Source of the DNA: Cytophagaceae bacterium
GTDB taxonomy: Bacteria; Bacteroidota; Bacteroidia; Cytophagales; Cytophagaceae
Direction of reading: 5' to 3'
NCBI GenBank assembly: GCA_025455005.1
Contig: JALONH010000001.1
Coordinates: forward strand, 186,001 to 250,000
Length of the DNA: 64,000 nt
Shown here: positions 53,718 through 62,263 of the stretch, piece by piece
Position numbering within the stretch: position 1 is the first letter of the stretch
Layout of the letters: each line of letters opens with the position of its first letter
The notes under the pieces: model-generated
What the model saw: the letters and a program-made list of their open reading frames with translations, nothing else
Told to the model about the DNA's origin: nothing
The model's database searches: none
Program-made: the position numbers and the translations under genes

Positions 53718-55107
53718 GTATTTCATTTTCCTTCTATCCTTACTATCGGTTTCCACAGTTGTTGCGCAAGGGCTAGGTAATGCACCTTATACTCGTTTGG
53801 GTGTTGGAGATTATAAATTGCATCAAGGTTCTATTCGCAATATTGGAATGGGCGGTGCCGGCATTGCAGCACGATCAGCTCACTATATTAATTGGATCAA
53901 TCCCGCATCCTTATCTAACTTTAAAGGCCTTCGGGAAGATTCGCTATTAAAAATCGATGTAGGTTTTGCGGCTCAATATAAATGGCTAAATGATGGACAA
54001 AATACAAATACCGACTTTGGTTTAAACATTCAACATATTCTTATTCAGTTTCCGCTTGCAAAGCGAATGAATGGTACACTTGGACTCATGCCTTTAACAT
54101 CGGTTGAAAATAACTATCAAACGAATGTGCCCGTTCAAAATGATCCTAATGGAGCAAGTGTAAATTATAATTACTTAGGATCCGGTGGTATTTACCATTT
54201 AAATTTTGGCTTCGGATATGGAGTTACCAAGCATGTAGCACTTGGGTTGGGTAGTTCAGTATTATTTGGTTCGATAAAACAAGAATCAACCTCGCAAGTT
54301 GTCATAGACCCGTCTAATCCTACAAGTCAAAAGAAAGTCGGTTTCTACGATCAAGCCAGTTATTCGGGTTTTCTATTTCGACCTTCCATCCTGGTTCGAA
54401 AAGCAATTGGAGAATATGTGTATTCTAAGAGAGCAATCGATACTATGAACGTTTCGGAAGAGGACAAACAATATTACAGAACCTTAAAAGTACCACAAGC
54501 TCCAATCTTTTCCTTTGGGGCCTCGGTTGATCTTTATACCCCAACAAAAACTAAACAAGAAGTGCATTATGTTGAACGGGACCTGTTGGACAAATATATC
54601 ATAGACTCTGTTATAGGCACTCGGACAGGCACTACCTATTTACCTTTAGGATTTCGATTGGGGGCAGGGTATGAAAAAGCAGGCAAATGGGCTTTATTTG
54701 CCGATTACACTTTTACACAATGGTCTACTTATCAAAATAGTGAAATCAAGAGTGATATTTTAAATAATAGTTTTTTGTTTCAAACCGGTGGAGAATGGGT
54801 AAAAATAAATGAAAACAAACCGGCACGTTCCATTACGTATAGAGCTGGTTTTTATATGGGACAATCTTATTATACCTTGTTATCCGAAAATGTAACCGAT
54901 AGAGGTATCACCTTAGGGGCATCTATACCGGTTGGTTCTACGGCCGGAAATCGATATGTGCAACCGGTTTTAACTAAATTAAATACAGGTATCATGTTGG
55001 GTCAATTGCATGTAGTTAACCAGGACTTAATTCGGGAATCGTACATCCGATTGTTTGTCAGTATGAATATCTATTCTGGATGGTATGGGAAACGTCGCAT
55101 ACAATAA
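53707..55107 (+). CDS. Outer-membrane protein, FadL/OmpP1-like
   Basis: A 466-residue protein with signal peptide (cleavage after VVAQ, near 21) and a beginning typical of Bacteroidota outer-membrane transporter-like barrels: APYTRLGVGDYKLHQGSIRNIGMGGAGIAARSAHYINWINPASLS, where GMGGAG and NPAxL recur in FadL/PorV-like proteins. The rest is beta-strand rich. Probably a 14-strand barrel for hydrophobic compounds or a type IX secretion helper; not decided. Overlaps coaX by 11 bp and lptC by 23 bp, implying one operon. Confidence 0.75.
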   Translation: MYLKYFIFLLSLLSVSTVVAQGLGNAPYTRLGVGDYKLHQGSIRNIGMGGAGIAARSAHYINWINPASLSNFKGLREDSLLKIDVGFAAQYKWLNDGQNTNTDFGLNIQHILIQFPLAKRMNGTLGLMPLTSVENNYQTNVPVQNDPNGASVNYNYLGSGGIYHLNFGFGYGVTKHVALGLGSSVLFGSIKQESTSQVVIDPSNPTSQKKVGFYDQASYSGFLFRPSILVRKAIGEYVYSKRAIDTMNVSEEDKQYYRTLKVPQAPIFSFGASVDLYTPTKTKQEVHYVERDLLDKYIIDSVIGTRTGTTYLPLGFRLGAGYEKAGKWALFADYTFTQWSTYQNSEIKSDILNNSFLFQTGGEWVKINENKPARSITYRAGFYMGQSYYTLLSENVTDRGITLGASIPVGSTAGNRYVQPVLTKLNTGIMLGQLHVVNQDLIRESYIRLFVSMNIYSGWYGKRRIQ

Positions 55108-55645
55108 AACGATTTTACTTTATTTGATGGGGTTTTGGGGAACTCTACTACTTTCCGATTGCTCATCCAATCCTAAAACAACGGCTTCCTTACACACATT
55201 ATATGATGGCCCTGTATTGGATATAGATTCTGTTCAAACTTGGTATAGCGATTCGGCAGAATTAAAAATACATTTGACCGCACCCAAGCAATTAGAACTT
55301 CTCAATGGTAATAGAGAATTTCCTAAAGGTGTTTTAGTAGAATTTTTTAAAAACGGTGATTCAACAAAACCGTCTATTTTAAAATCGAATTATGCCGTGA
55401 TGTTAAAAGATAAGCAAGTGTATAAAGTCACCGGCAATGTCCTTGTAGAGAACCCTACCGAACAAAAAAAACTGACTACCGAGTCATTGTTTTGGTCGCC
55501 CGTAACCAAAAAAATATCTACGACAGAACAAGTGATTATTACCACTCCTAAAGAAGTGATTAAAGGTATAGGTATGGAAGCCAGTCAGGATTTCTCCTCC
55601 TATACCATAAAGCAAGTTACCGGAATATTACAAGTAGGCGAATGA
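55085..55645 (+). CDS. lptC: LPS export periplasmic protein LptC
   Basis: A 186-residue lipoprotein-like protein (LLLSDC, Cys26) with the YrbK/LptC beta-jellyroll: LYDGPVLDIDSVQTWYSDSAELKIHLTAPKQLELLNG, VYKVTGNVLVENPTEQKKLTTESLFWSPVTKKISTTEQVIITTP, KGIGMEASQDFSSYTIKQVTGIL. It should hand LPS from LptB2FG to LptA. Its start overlaps the preceding gene by 23 bp, and the stop overlaps the next by 4 bp. Confidence 0.88.
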   Translation: MGNVAYNKTILLYLMGFWGTLLLSDCSSNPKTTASLHTLYDGPVLDIDSVQTWYSDSAELKIHLTAPKQLELLNGNREFPKGVLVEFFKNGDSTKPSILKSNYAVMLKDKQVYKVTGNVLVENPTEQKKLTTESLFWSPVTKKISTTEQVIITTPKEVIKGIGMEASQDFSSYTIKQVTGILQVGE

Positions 55646-55908
55646 TTCGTTCCAAAAATACTCTAACCAATATACTCTTTTATCTGAGTATAGGCTTATT
55701 GATGATTTCTATTCATCAAAGCGCTTCGTATGGCTTTACGCGCAGTTATTTTATTTACATGTTTGCCTTTTCTGTTTTTCTATGGTATAGCTATAGAAGG
55801 ACTCAGGAAAAACGGGCATTAGATAAATCGACACCAACCTTGACGGTTGAAAAGCGCCCTAAACCGTCGGAGGCAATTCGAAAAGGGGCTAAGAAGAGTA
55901 GTAAATAA
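55642..55908 (+). CDS. Small two-helix membrane protein
   Basis: An 88-residue protein with two membrane segments (NILFYLSIGLLMISIHQSA and FIYMFAFSVFLWYSY) and a basic C-terminal tail with Lys and Arg. It overlaps the lptC stop by 4 bp (ATGA), so it is translationally coupled. No function recognised. A gap of 77 bp then precedes the PpiD-like gene. Confidence 0.7.
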   Translation: MIRSKNTLTNILFYLSIGLLMISIHQSASYGFTRSYFIYMFAFSVFLWYSYRRTQEKRALDKSTPTLTVEKRPKPSEAIRKGAKKSSK

Positions 55909-55985
55909 CTGGTTTACAGTAGTATATTAAACTTTGTTTTTCCAGTACTTTGTCGTTATTTTGCAAGTTCTAAGAATATATAAAA

Positions 55986-58070
55986 ATGGGTGTTTTTAAT
56001 AAAATTAATCAGTATTCAGGAGTCGTAACTACGACTATCGTCATCAGTTTAGTGTTGTTCATGTTAGGAGCAGATTTCTTCGCTAACAAATCTATACTAG
56101 GTTCTTTTTCTACCGATATCGGTGAAGTAGATGGACATTCCATCACTCGGGAGGAGTTTACAAAGGAATTGGAGTCGGCAAATAAATTATATGGTGGAAA
56201 CTCTAATGCTGCAAATCTGGAAGACATTGCTTGGGGACAAGTGGTATTCAACAATTATCATGTTGAACAGTTTGAATTAGCCGGAATTACGATTTCAGCA
56301 GAAGAAGAAGAAGATTTGTTGAAAGGGGATAATATGCATGAAGTAATGAAACAATTTTTTGGAAATGCAGAAGGCGTAGAGAAATTTTTAAGCAGTTTTG
56401 AAGATGAACAAATGTCAGAAGAAGATAGAAAAAATAGAATAGCCGTTTGGAAAGCCTTAAAACAATATGTTCGTAGAGATCGATTGACCAAGAAATACGA
56501 AGCACTTATTACTAAAACAGAATACGCAACCTTAAACGAAGCGAAGCACAACTATCAAACCATGAACGATAAAGTAGAAGTGAAATACGTTTATGTACCG
56601 TATGCATCGATTGAAGATTCTACTGTAGAAGTCACAGATGAACATTTAACCAAGTATTTAAAGGAACACAAAAATGAATTTAAAGTAGAAGCCGGTCGCT
56701 CTATAGAATTCGTTGTATTAAATGTTACACCTGCAAAATTAGATAGTTTAAAAGTATTAGAAGAAGTCGCAGCATTAAAAGAAGAATTTGTAGCTGCTAC
56801 CAATGATTCTCTATACGTAGCTCAGAACTCCGAAACCCAAAAATCTATCTATTCAGCTAAAGTGGATCAATTACCGGAATTTATTCAAAATGATTTTTCA
56901 AACATTTCTGCCGGCAAACTCTATGGTCCTTACGCCTCTGCATCCGGATATCAATTGACAAAAGTTGTTGCCGTGGAATCCGATACTATTGCATCTGCAA
57001 AAGCAAGTCATATCTTATTTCAAACACGTGCTGATGATACAGATGAAAAAAAGAAAGAGCAAAAAGATAAAGCCTTACAGATATTAAAAGAAATACAATC
57101 CGGTGCCAGTTTTGAAAAAATGGCAGCACAATACGGTTCTGATGGTACAGCATCCAGAGGCGGAAGTTTAGGGTGGTTTGGAAAAGGTGTAATGGTAAAA
57201 CCGTTTGAGGAAGCCATCTTTGGAACGACTCAAGCAGGATTATTACCTCGTCTTGTAGAAACACAATTTGGTTATCACATCGTACGGGTAGATGTACCAA
57301 AGACAAATAAAAAATTCAAATTAGCTACGGTAGATCGTCCTATCATCACATTTGAAACCACACGTGATTCTATTTACAGAGTGGCAGATGAACTTGCTGC
57401 TTCTATCAAAGATACAGCCACTCTTCGAAGTGGAGTGAGAAATACACCGGGAGCTATTCGATATGAACAACAAAATGTAGAACAAACAGCGAAGGCTATT
57501 ACATCCATAAATGAAGCGGCTCCTATTATTAAGTGGCTATACAACGATGAAACAGAAGTGAATTCTGTTTCGGAAGTATTTACGTTGCAAGATAAATATG
57601 TAGTTGTATTGGTTACCGGTATCCGAGAAAAAGGAACAGCATCACTTAAAGATGTAAAAGATCAAATCAAACCACGGGTAGTGAACGAACGGAAAGCTGC
57701 TTTCATTAAAGCCAGTTTAGCTACAGAAGGTACTTTGGAATCGATTGCTAAAGCGTATGGTGCAAAAGCACAATCCGGTTCTGCAAATGAAATTACCTTA
57801 TCCTCCGGAACAATTGGAACTATCGGTTACGAGCCGGAAGGTGTTGGGTATGCTTTTGGATTAGCAAAAGGGCAACGTACGGCTCCAATTGAAGGAGAGA
57901 ATGGCGTTTACATTTTGGAATTGGTGAACAAAACCAGTACACAGGTATCGGATTATGTTCAAACTCAAAAACAAGTTTCGGATAATAGAAGACAACGATT
58001 AAGCTATGGTGTAGTTGAAAATGTATTTCGCACTCAAGCTAATATCGAAGACTTCAGATATAGATATTAA
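55986..58070 (+). CDS. PpiD-like periplasmic peptidyl-prolyl isomerase
   Basis: A 694-residue protein with a signal anchor near residues 15-35 (VVTTTIVISLVLFMLGADFF), a SurA/PpiD-type N-terminal chaperone region, and a parvulin domain about 335-440 (KASHILFQTRADDTDEKKKEQ, FEKMAAQYGSDGTASRGGSLGWFGKGVMVKPFEEAIFG, TQFGYHIVRV). Helps fold outer-membrane and periplasmic proteins. The C-terminal part may hold a second, degenerate PPIase-like domain. Has its own terminator. Confidence 0.9.
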   Translation: MGVFNKINQYSGVVTTTIVISLVLFMLGADFFANKSILGSFSTDIGEVDGHSITREEFTKELESANKLYGGNSNAANLEDIAWGQVVFNNYHVEQFELAGITISAEEEEDLLKGDNMHEVMKQFFGNAEGVEKFLSSFEDEQMSEEDRKNRIAVWKALKQYVRRDRLTKKYEALITKTEYATLNEAKHNYQTMNDKVEVKYVYVPYASIEDSTVEVTDEHLTKYLKEHKNEFKVEAGRSIEFVVLNVTPAKLDSLKVLEEVAALKEEFVAATNDSLYVAQNSETQKSIYSAKVDQLPEFIQNDFSNISAGKLYGPYASASGYQLTKVVAVESDTIASAKASHILFQTRADDTDEKKKEQKDKALQILKEIQSGASFEKMAAQYGSDGTASRGGSLGWFGKGVMVKPFEEAIFGTTQAGLLPRLVETQFGYHIVRVDVPKTNKKFKLATVDRPIITFETTRDSIYRVADELAASIKDTATLRSGVRNTPGAIRYEQQNVEQTAKAITSINEAAPIIKWLYNDETEVNSVSEVFTLQDKYVVVLVTGIREKGTASLKDVKDQIKPRVVNERKAAFIKASLATEGTLESIAKAYGAKAQSGSANEITLSSGTIGTIGYEPEGVGYAFGLAKGQRTAPIEGENGVYILELVNKTSTQVSDYVQTQKQVSDNRRQRLSYGVVENVFRTQANIEDFRYRY

Positions 58071-58092
58071 GAATCAATGAAATCATTTAAAA

Positions 58093-58120
58093 AAGTCCCG
58101 AAACTTCGGGACTTTTTTTT
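58093..58120 (+). terminator. Rho-independent terminator after the PpiD-like gene
   Basis: AAGTCCCGAA / TTCGGGACTT with a 2-base loop and eight T after it. Confidence 0.9.
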
Positions 58121-58158
58121 TAACTTATTCTCTTAATTCGCTATTCCCACATTCGAAT

Positions 58159-61100
58159 ATGGCAACCGGAAAATATGAAGCTTCTTTTTTAAACGAGCTG
58201 CAAAAGTTAAACTCCAAACAAGCGGAAGCAGTCCAACATATAGAAGGGCCTGTATTGGTTATCGCAGGCCCTGGAACCGGAAAAACACAAATCTTATCCG
58301 CTCGGATTGGAAACATTTTGCATCAATCGGGCACACATGTAGGACCTCATGCTATTTTATGTTTAACGTATACAGATGCCGGTGCTATCGCTATGCGGAA
58401 ACGATTACTTAAGTTTATTGGTCCTGAAGCGCACCGAGTACCCATTCATACGTTTCATGGGTTTTGTAATATCGTTATACAGGAAAATCAAGAATGGTTT
58501 GGCGTTCGCCAACAACAACCCATTTCAGAATTAGAAAGTATTCAACTCTATAGTAAACTGATTGATTCGATTCCTTTAGAGCACCCTTTAAAGCGATTAA
58601 AAGGAGACGTTTATTTCGATATTCCTCGTTTACGCCATCTTTTCGATACCATGAAGAAAGAAGGTTGGACACCGTCCTTTGTCCTTCAACAAATTCAAGC
58701 GTATCGAGAGGAAATAGCAATGGACGAACGGTTCTTAAGAAAGCGCAAAAGTGCTAAAGCAACTAGTCCTTATACAGAAGAATACTTTGATTTGTTAAAG
58801 AGACTTCAGACATTAGAAGATGCTACTCCTTTATATACTACCTTTCAGAAGTTGATGAAAGAAAATTATTTTTATGATTTTAATGACATGTTGGTATGGG
58901 TGAACGATACCTTTAAACAAGAAGAAAAAATACTTCGAAAATATCAGGAACGGTATTTATATATATTAGTAGATGAATTCCAAGATACCAGTGGTATTCA
59001 ATTAGACTTATTGTATCAGCTTGCCGACTATTGGGAGAAACCGAATATTTTTGCAGTAGGGGATGATGACCAATCTATTTATCGCTTTCAAGGTGCGAAC
59101 ATAAAAAATATAGTTGACTTTAACTTTAAGTATTCTCCTAAAGTCATTGTTCTAGAAGATAATTACCGTTCATCCCCTTCTATTCTGGATGCATCAACTG
59201 CTTTGATTCAACAAAATAAAGAGCGTTTAGTAAACCAACTCCAAGGTTTAGATAAGGTATTGTATGCAAAAGGAGAGAATGCAGGTATAACACATGTGCC
59301 CATAGTACAGGAATATACCAACCCCTTACAAGAGGAAGCAGGCCTTATTGAAACATTAACACAACTTCATCATAATGGGGTGGAATGGAAAGATATGGCG
59401 GTACTCTATCGAAATCATAAGAAAGTAGATCGTATTGTTCAAGTATTACAACGACGAAATATTCCTTTGTCCATCAAACGAAAATATAACATTCTTCATG
59501 AAAATTTGATTGTACAATTACTGGAAATTTTAAAATATTTACATAAGGAACAACAATATCCGGATTCAGGAGAAGAACATTTATTTAAACTATTGCATTT
59601 TTCTTTTTTTGAAATTGACCCAAGAGACATTGCCCACATCGTTCGCTATAGTGTATCGAATGAGTATAAAAAATGGCGCTTGATAATGGGTTCACCTGTC
59701 CTGTTATCCGGTTTACCATTACGTACTCGAACGAAAGTAGAACAAATAGAAGAAAATCTAAGTAGTTGGACGCAAGCATTAGAAACACAAACGTTACAAG
59801 TACTTCTTGAAAAAATATTAACCTATGGGAATGTGTTTTCATGGATCATGAAATCAGAAGATAAGACATGGTACTTACAAGTAGTAGCAACTTTTTTTGA
59901 TTTCCTTAAAGAAGAAACAGCTAAACGACCGGATTTAACCTTAGGTGAATGGTTGTCGATTATTGATCAATTAAAAGAAAATGCTATTTCACTTCCTCTG
60001 GAGCGTTCTATTCATTCGGAAGAAGGTATACAATTTATTACTGCGCATTCCTCTAAAGGTTTAGAATTTGATTATGTACATATACTAGGGGCCAATGCCA
60101 GTGAATGGGAAAGTAAACGGGAGTCGGGACAGTCCTACTTTTATCCTCCTACGTTGACAGAAAAAAGTGATTTTAATAAAGAGGAAGACGAACGTCGACT
60201 TTTTTATGTTGCCATGACCCGTGCTAAAAAACAATTAAGCATTAGTTATGCGGCTACTGCAAAGGAAGATAAGCCTACCTTGCCCAGTCGATTTGTAACA
60301 GAACTATTAGATTCGGATTCTGTTCAAATCCAATATCCGATAGTGGAAGAATCCGCTCTTCATACATTTTTAGAAGAGTTACACTCCACTATAGAAAGTC
60401 CAACCATTACTTTAATGGATACTGCATTTGTTCATCAACTACTGGATAAGTATAGATTGAGTGTAACGCACTTGAATAAATATTTAAAATGTCCCATCAG
60501 TTTTTATTTTGAAAATATTTTACAAGTTCCTTCTGCACGTACACCCAGTAGTGGATTTGGTTTAGCTATTCATGGAGCATTACGACGAATGTATAATGCC
60601 ATGTTAAAATCCTCTCCTATGCGATTCCCCGATAAAGCATTTTTGATCGAAGCGTATGAACAAGAGTTAAAACTTGTTAAATCACATTTCACTTCTTTAC
60701 AATATGAATATCATATTCATTTGGGGAAAGAAGTTATACTCCCGGCATATTACGATTCCTTTCATACGACTTGGATTACAGATACTCGTGTTGAATATAC
60801 TGTGAAGGACGTGGAAGTAGATGGAGTACCCATTAAAGGTACGATTGATAAAATGGAGTTCTCCGGAAACAATGTTCATGTAGTGGATTATAAAACAGGA
60901 AAGTTCAAACCGGAAAAAATTAGTCCTCCATCCGAGAAACAACCTTTAGGGTCGGATTATTGGAGACAAATAGTATTTTATAAAATTTTGTTGGAAAACG
61001 AGCGCTTTTCTTCTTTTGAAGTGCGGTCCGGTGAATTAGATTTTGTAGAAGAAGCAGGAAATAAAAAAAGTAGATTTATTCTGCCTATTTCCTCCGGTGA

Positions 61101-61266
61101 CGTCGAATTGGTAAAAGGACAAATTAACGAAGTCTATTCTAAAATCATGCAAGCAGAATTTACGCAAGGATGTGGAAAGGAGGATTGTACTTGGTGTAAT
61201 TTTGTTAAGTATAATTATACCGGATTAAAAAATATTCCGGAACAAGATGTACTAGATTTGGGTTGA
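58159..61266 (+). CDS. UvrD/Rep-type DNA helicase fused to a PD-(D/E)XK Fe-S nuclease domain
   Basis: A 1035-residue protein. Helicase part (1-720): Walker A AGPGTGKT at residues 36-43, LCLTYTDAGAIAMRKR (motif Ia), VDEFQDTS (motif II), GDDDQSIYRFQGA (III), ITAHSSKGLEFDYVHILG (V), EEDERRLFYVAMTRAKKQL (VI). C-terminal part (about 770-1035) has a RecB-family nuclease core (IKGTIDKMEF, VVDYKTG) and cysteines placed like the AddB/Cas4 iron-sulfur staple: one before the core (LKCPISFYF) and three at the end (GCGKEDCTWCNF). This makes it an AddA-like or DinG-unrelated repair helicase-nuclease; the exact partner, if any, is not visible. Ends 15 bp into the CDF gene on the other strand. Confidence 0.87.
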   Translation: MATGKYEASFLNELQKLNSKQAEAVQHIEGPVLVIAGPGTGKTQILSARIGNILHQSGTHVGPHAILCLTYTDAGAIAMRKRLLKFIGPEAHRVPIHTFHGFCNIVIQENQEWFGVRQQQPISELESIQLYSKLIDSIPLEHPLKRLKGDVYFDIPRLRHLFDTMKKEGWTPSFVLQQIQAYREEIAMDERFLRKRKSAKATSPYTEEYFDLLKRLQTLEDATPLYTTFQKLMKENYFYDFNDMLVWVNDTFKQEEKILRKYQERYLYILVDEFQDTSGIQLDLLYQLADYWEKPNIFAVGDDDQSIYRFQGANIKNIVDFNFKYSPKVIVLEDNYRSSPSILDASTALIQQNKERLVNQLQGLDKVLYAKGENAGITHVPIVQEYTNPLQEEAGLIETLTQLHHNGVEWKDMAVLYRNHKKVDRIVQVLQRRNIPLSIKRKYNILHENLIVQLLEILKYLHKEQQYPDSGEEHLFKLLHFSFFEIDPRDIAHIVRYSVSNEYKKWRLIMGSPVLLSGLPLRTRTKVEQIEENLSSWTQALETQTLQVLLEKILTYGNVFSWIMKSEDKTWYLQVVATFFDFLKEETAKRPDLTLGEWLSIIDQLKENAISLPLERSIHSEEGIQFITAHSSKGLEFDYVHILGANASEWESKRESGQSYFYPPTLTEKSDFNKEEDERRLFYVAMTRAKKQLSISYAATAKEDKPTLPSRFVTELLDSDSVQIQYPIVEESALHTFLEELHSTIESPTITLMDTAFVHQLLDKYRLSVTHLNKYLKCPISFYFENILQVPSARTPSSGFGLAIHGALRRMYNAMLKSSPMRFPDKAFLIEAYEQELKLVKSHFTSLQYEYHIHLGKEVILPAYYDSFHTTWITDTRVEYTVKDVEVDGVPIKGTIDKMEFSGNNVHVVDYKTGKFKPEKISPPSEKQPLGSDYWRQIVFYKILLENERFSSFEVRSGELDFVEEAGNKKSRFILPISSGDVELVKGQINEVYSKIMQAEFTQGCGKEDCTWCNFVKYNYTGLKNIPEQDVLDLG

Positions 61267-62244
61267 GGTCGATTTATGTTTTTTATTTAAACATACAATA
61301 GCCGCATTCCATATTTGTTTTTCTTCCATCGGGAAAATTCGTTTGGGACAGCCCGAAACACTACAAATTTTACAGGAGGATGGAATACAGGGGTCTATAT
61401 GAATAAATAATTCAACCGGTTGTTGTAATTCGTGTTCGATTAACTTTTCTAACAAACTGATTTCATCATGTGCTTCTTTGATATCCATGTACCAAGGTAG
61501 TGTCATGTGTGCATCAATATGCAAAGCATTTCCATATTGTATCAATCGCAAATTGTGAACGTCAATCCAAACATCTTTTCGATATTTCGTAAGCACTTGA
61601 ATCAATTTTTCTATATACATGGGATCCGATTCATCCATTATACCCGCAACACTTTTCCGGATAATAACAAACCCATTGTATAAAATAAATACACTCAGAC
61701 CAATGGCCAATACAGCATCAATCCAAAGCCATTGCGTCCAATAAATCAATCCTAAGCCTACCACAATACCCAAAGAAGACCAAGTATCTGTTTGTAAATG
61801 TTTACCTCCGGCAACTAAAGATAAGAGTTGTAGTTTTTTTCCTTTTTGTAATAATACTGTACTCAGTCCATAGTTTACTCCAGCAGAAAATAATATTAAT
61901 ATTGTTCCTAAGCCCAATTCTTGTATAGGTGAAGGGTGAATTAAATTATTAATGGATTGAATACAAATAAAAATGCCGGCAGCAATGATTAACGAACCTT
62001 CTATACTGGCAGCTATAAATTCTATTTTACCATGACCATAGGGATGGTTTTGATCTTTTGGAGTATGTGAAAGTCGAAGACTATATAATGTGAATCCGGC
62101 AGCAATTATATTAACAATGCTTTCCAATGCATCAGTCAAAATGGAAGTAGAGCGAGTGAACCACCAAGCTACTATTTTTATAAAAAACAATACCACTCCC
62201 GTTATAAAAACAAATCGTTGAATGGAGATAGGTCCGGATAGCAT
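61252..62244 (-). CDS. Cation diffusion facilitator (CDF) metal exporter
   Basis: A 330-residue transporter with six membrane helices (about 10-200) and a C-terminal ferredoxin-like domain. Typical segments: TDALESIVN, NHPYGHGKIEFIAASIEG, and HLQTDTWSSLGIVVGL with the His/Asp pair of the transport site. The last part (HIDPCIPSSCKICSVSGCPKR) has four Cys in spacing C-x5-C-x2-C-x4-C, a possible extra metal site not usual in the family. Exports Zn, Fe, Mn or Co; the metal is not decided. Overlaps the helicase by 15 bp at the 3' ends. Confidence 0.9.
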   Translation of the reverse strand: MLSGPISIQRFVFITGVVLFFIKIVAWWFTRSTSILTDALESIVNIIAAGFTLYSLRLSHTPKDQNHPYGHGKIEFIAASIEGSLIIAAGIFICIQSINNLIHPSPIQELGLGTILILFSAGVNYGLSTVLLQKGKKLQLLSLVAGGKHLQTDTWSSLGIVVGLGLIYWTQWLWIDAVLAIGLSVFILYNGFVIIRKSVAGIMDESDPMYIEKLIQVLTKYRKDVWIDVHNLRLIQYGNALHIDAHMTLPWYMDIKEAHDEISLLEKLIEHELQQPVELFIHIDPCIPSSCKICSVSGCPKRIFPMEEKQIWNAAIVCLNKKHKSTSTQI

Positions 62245-62263
62245 AATAGTAAAGATAAAAAAA

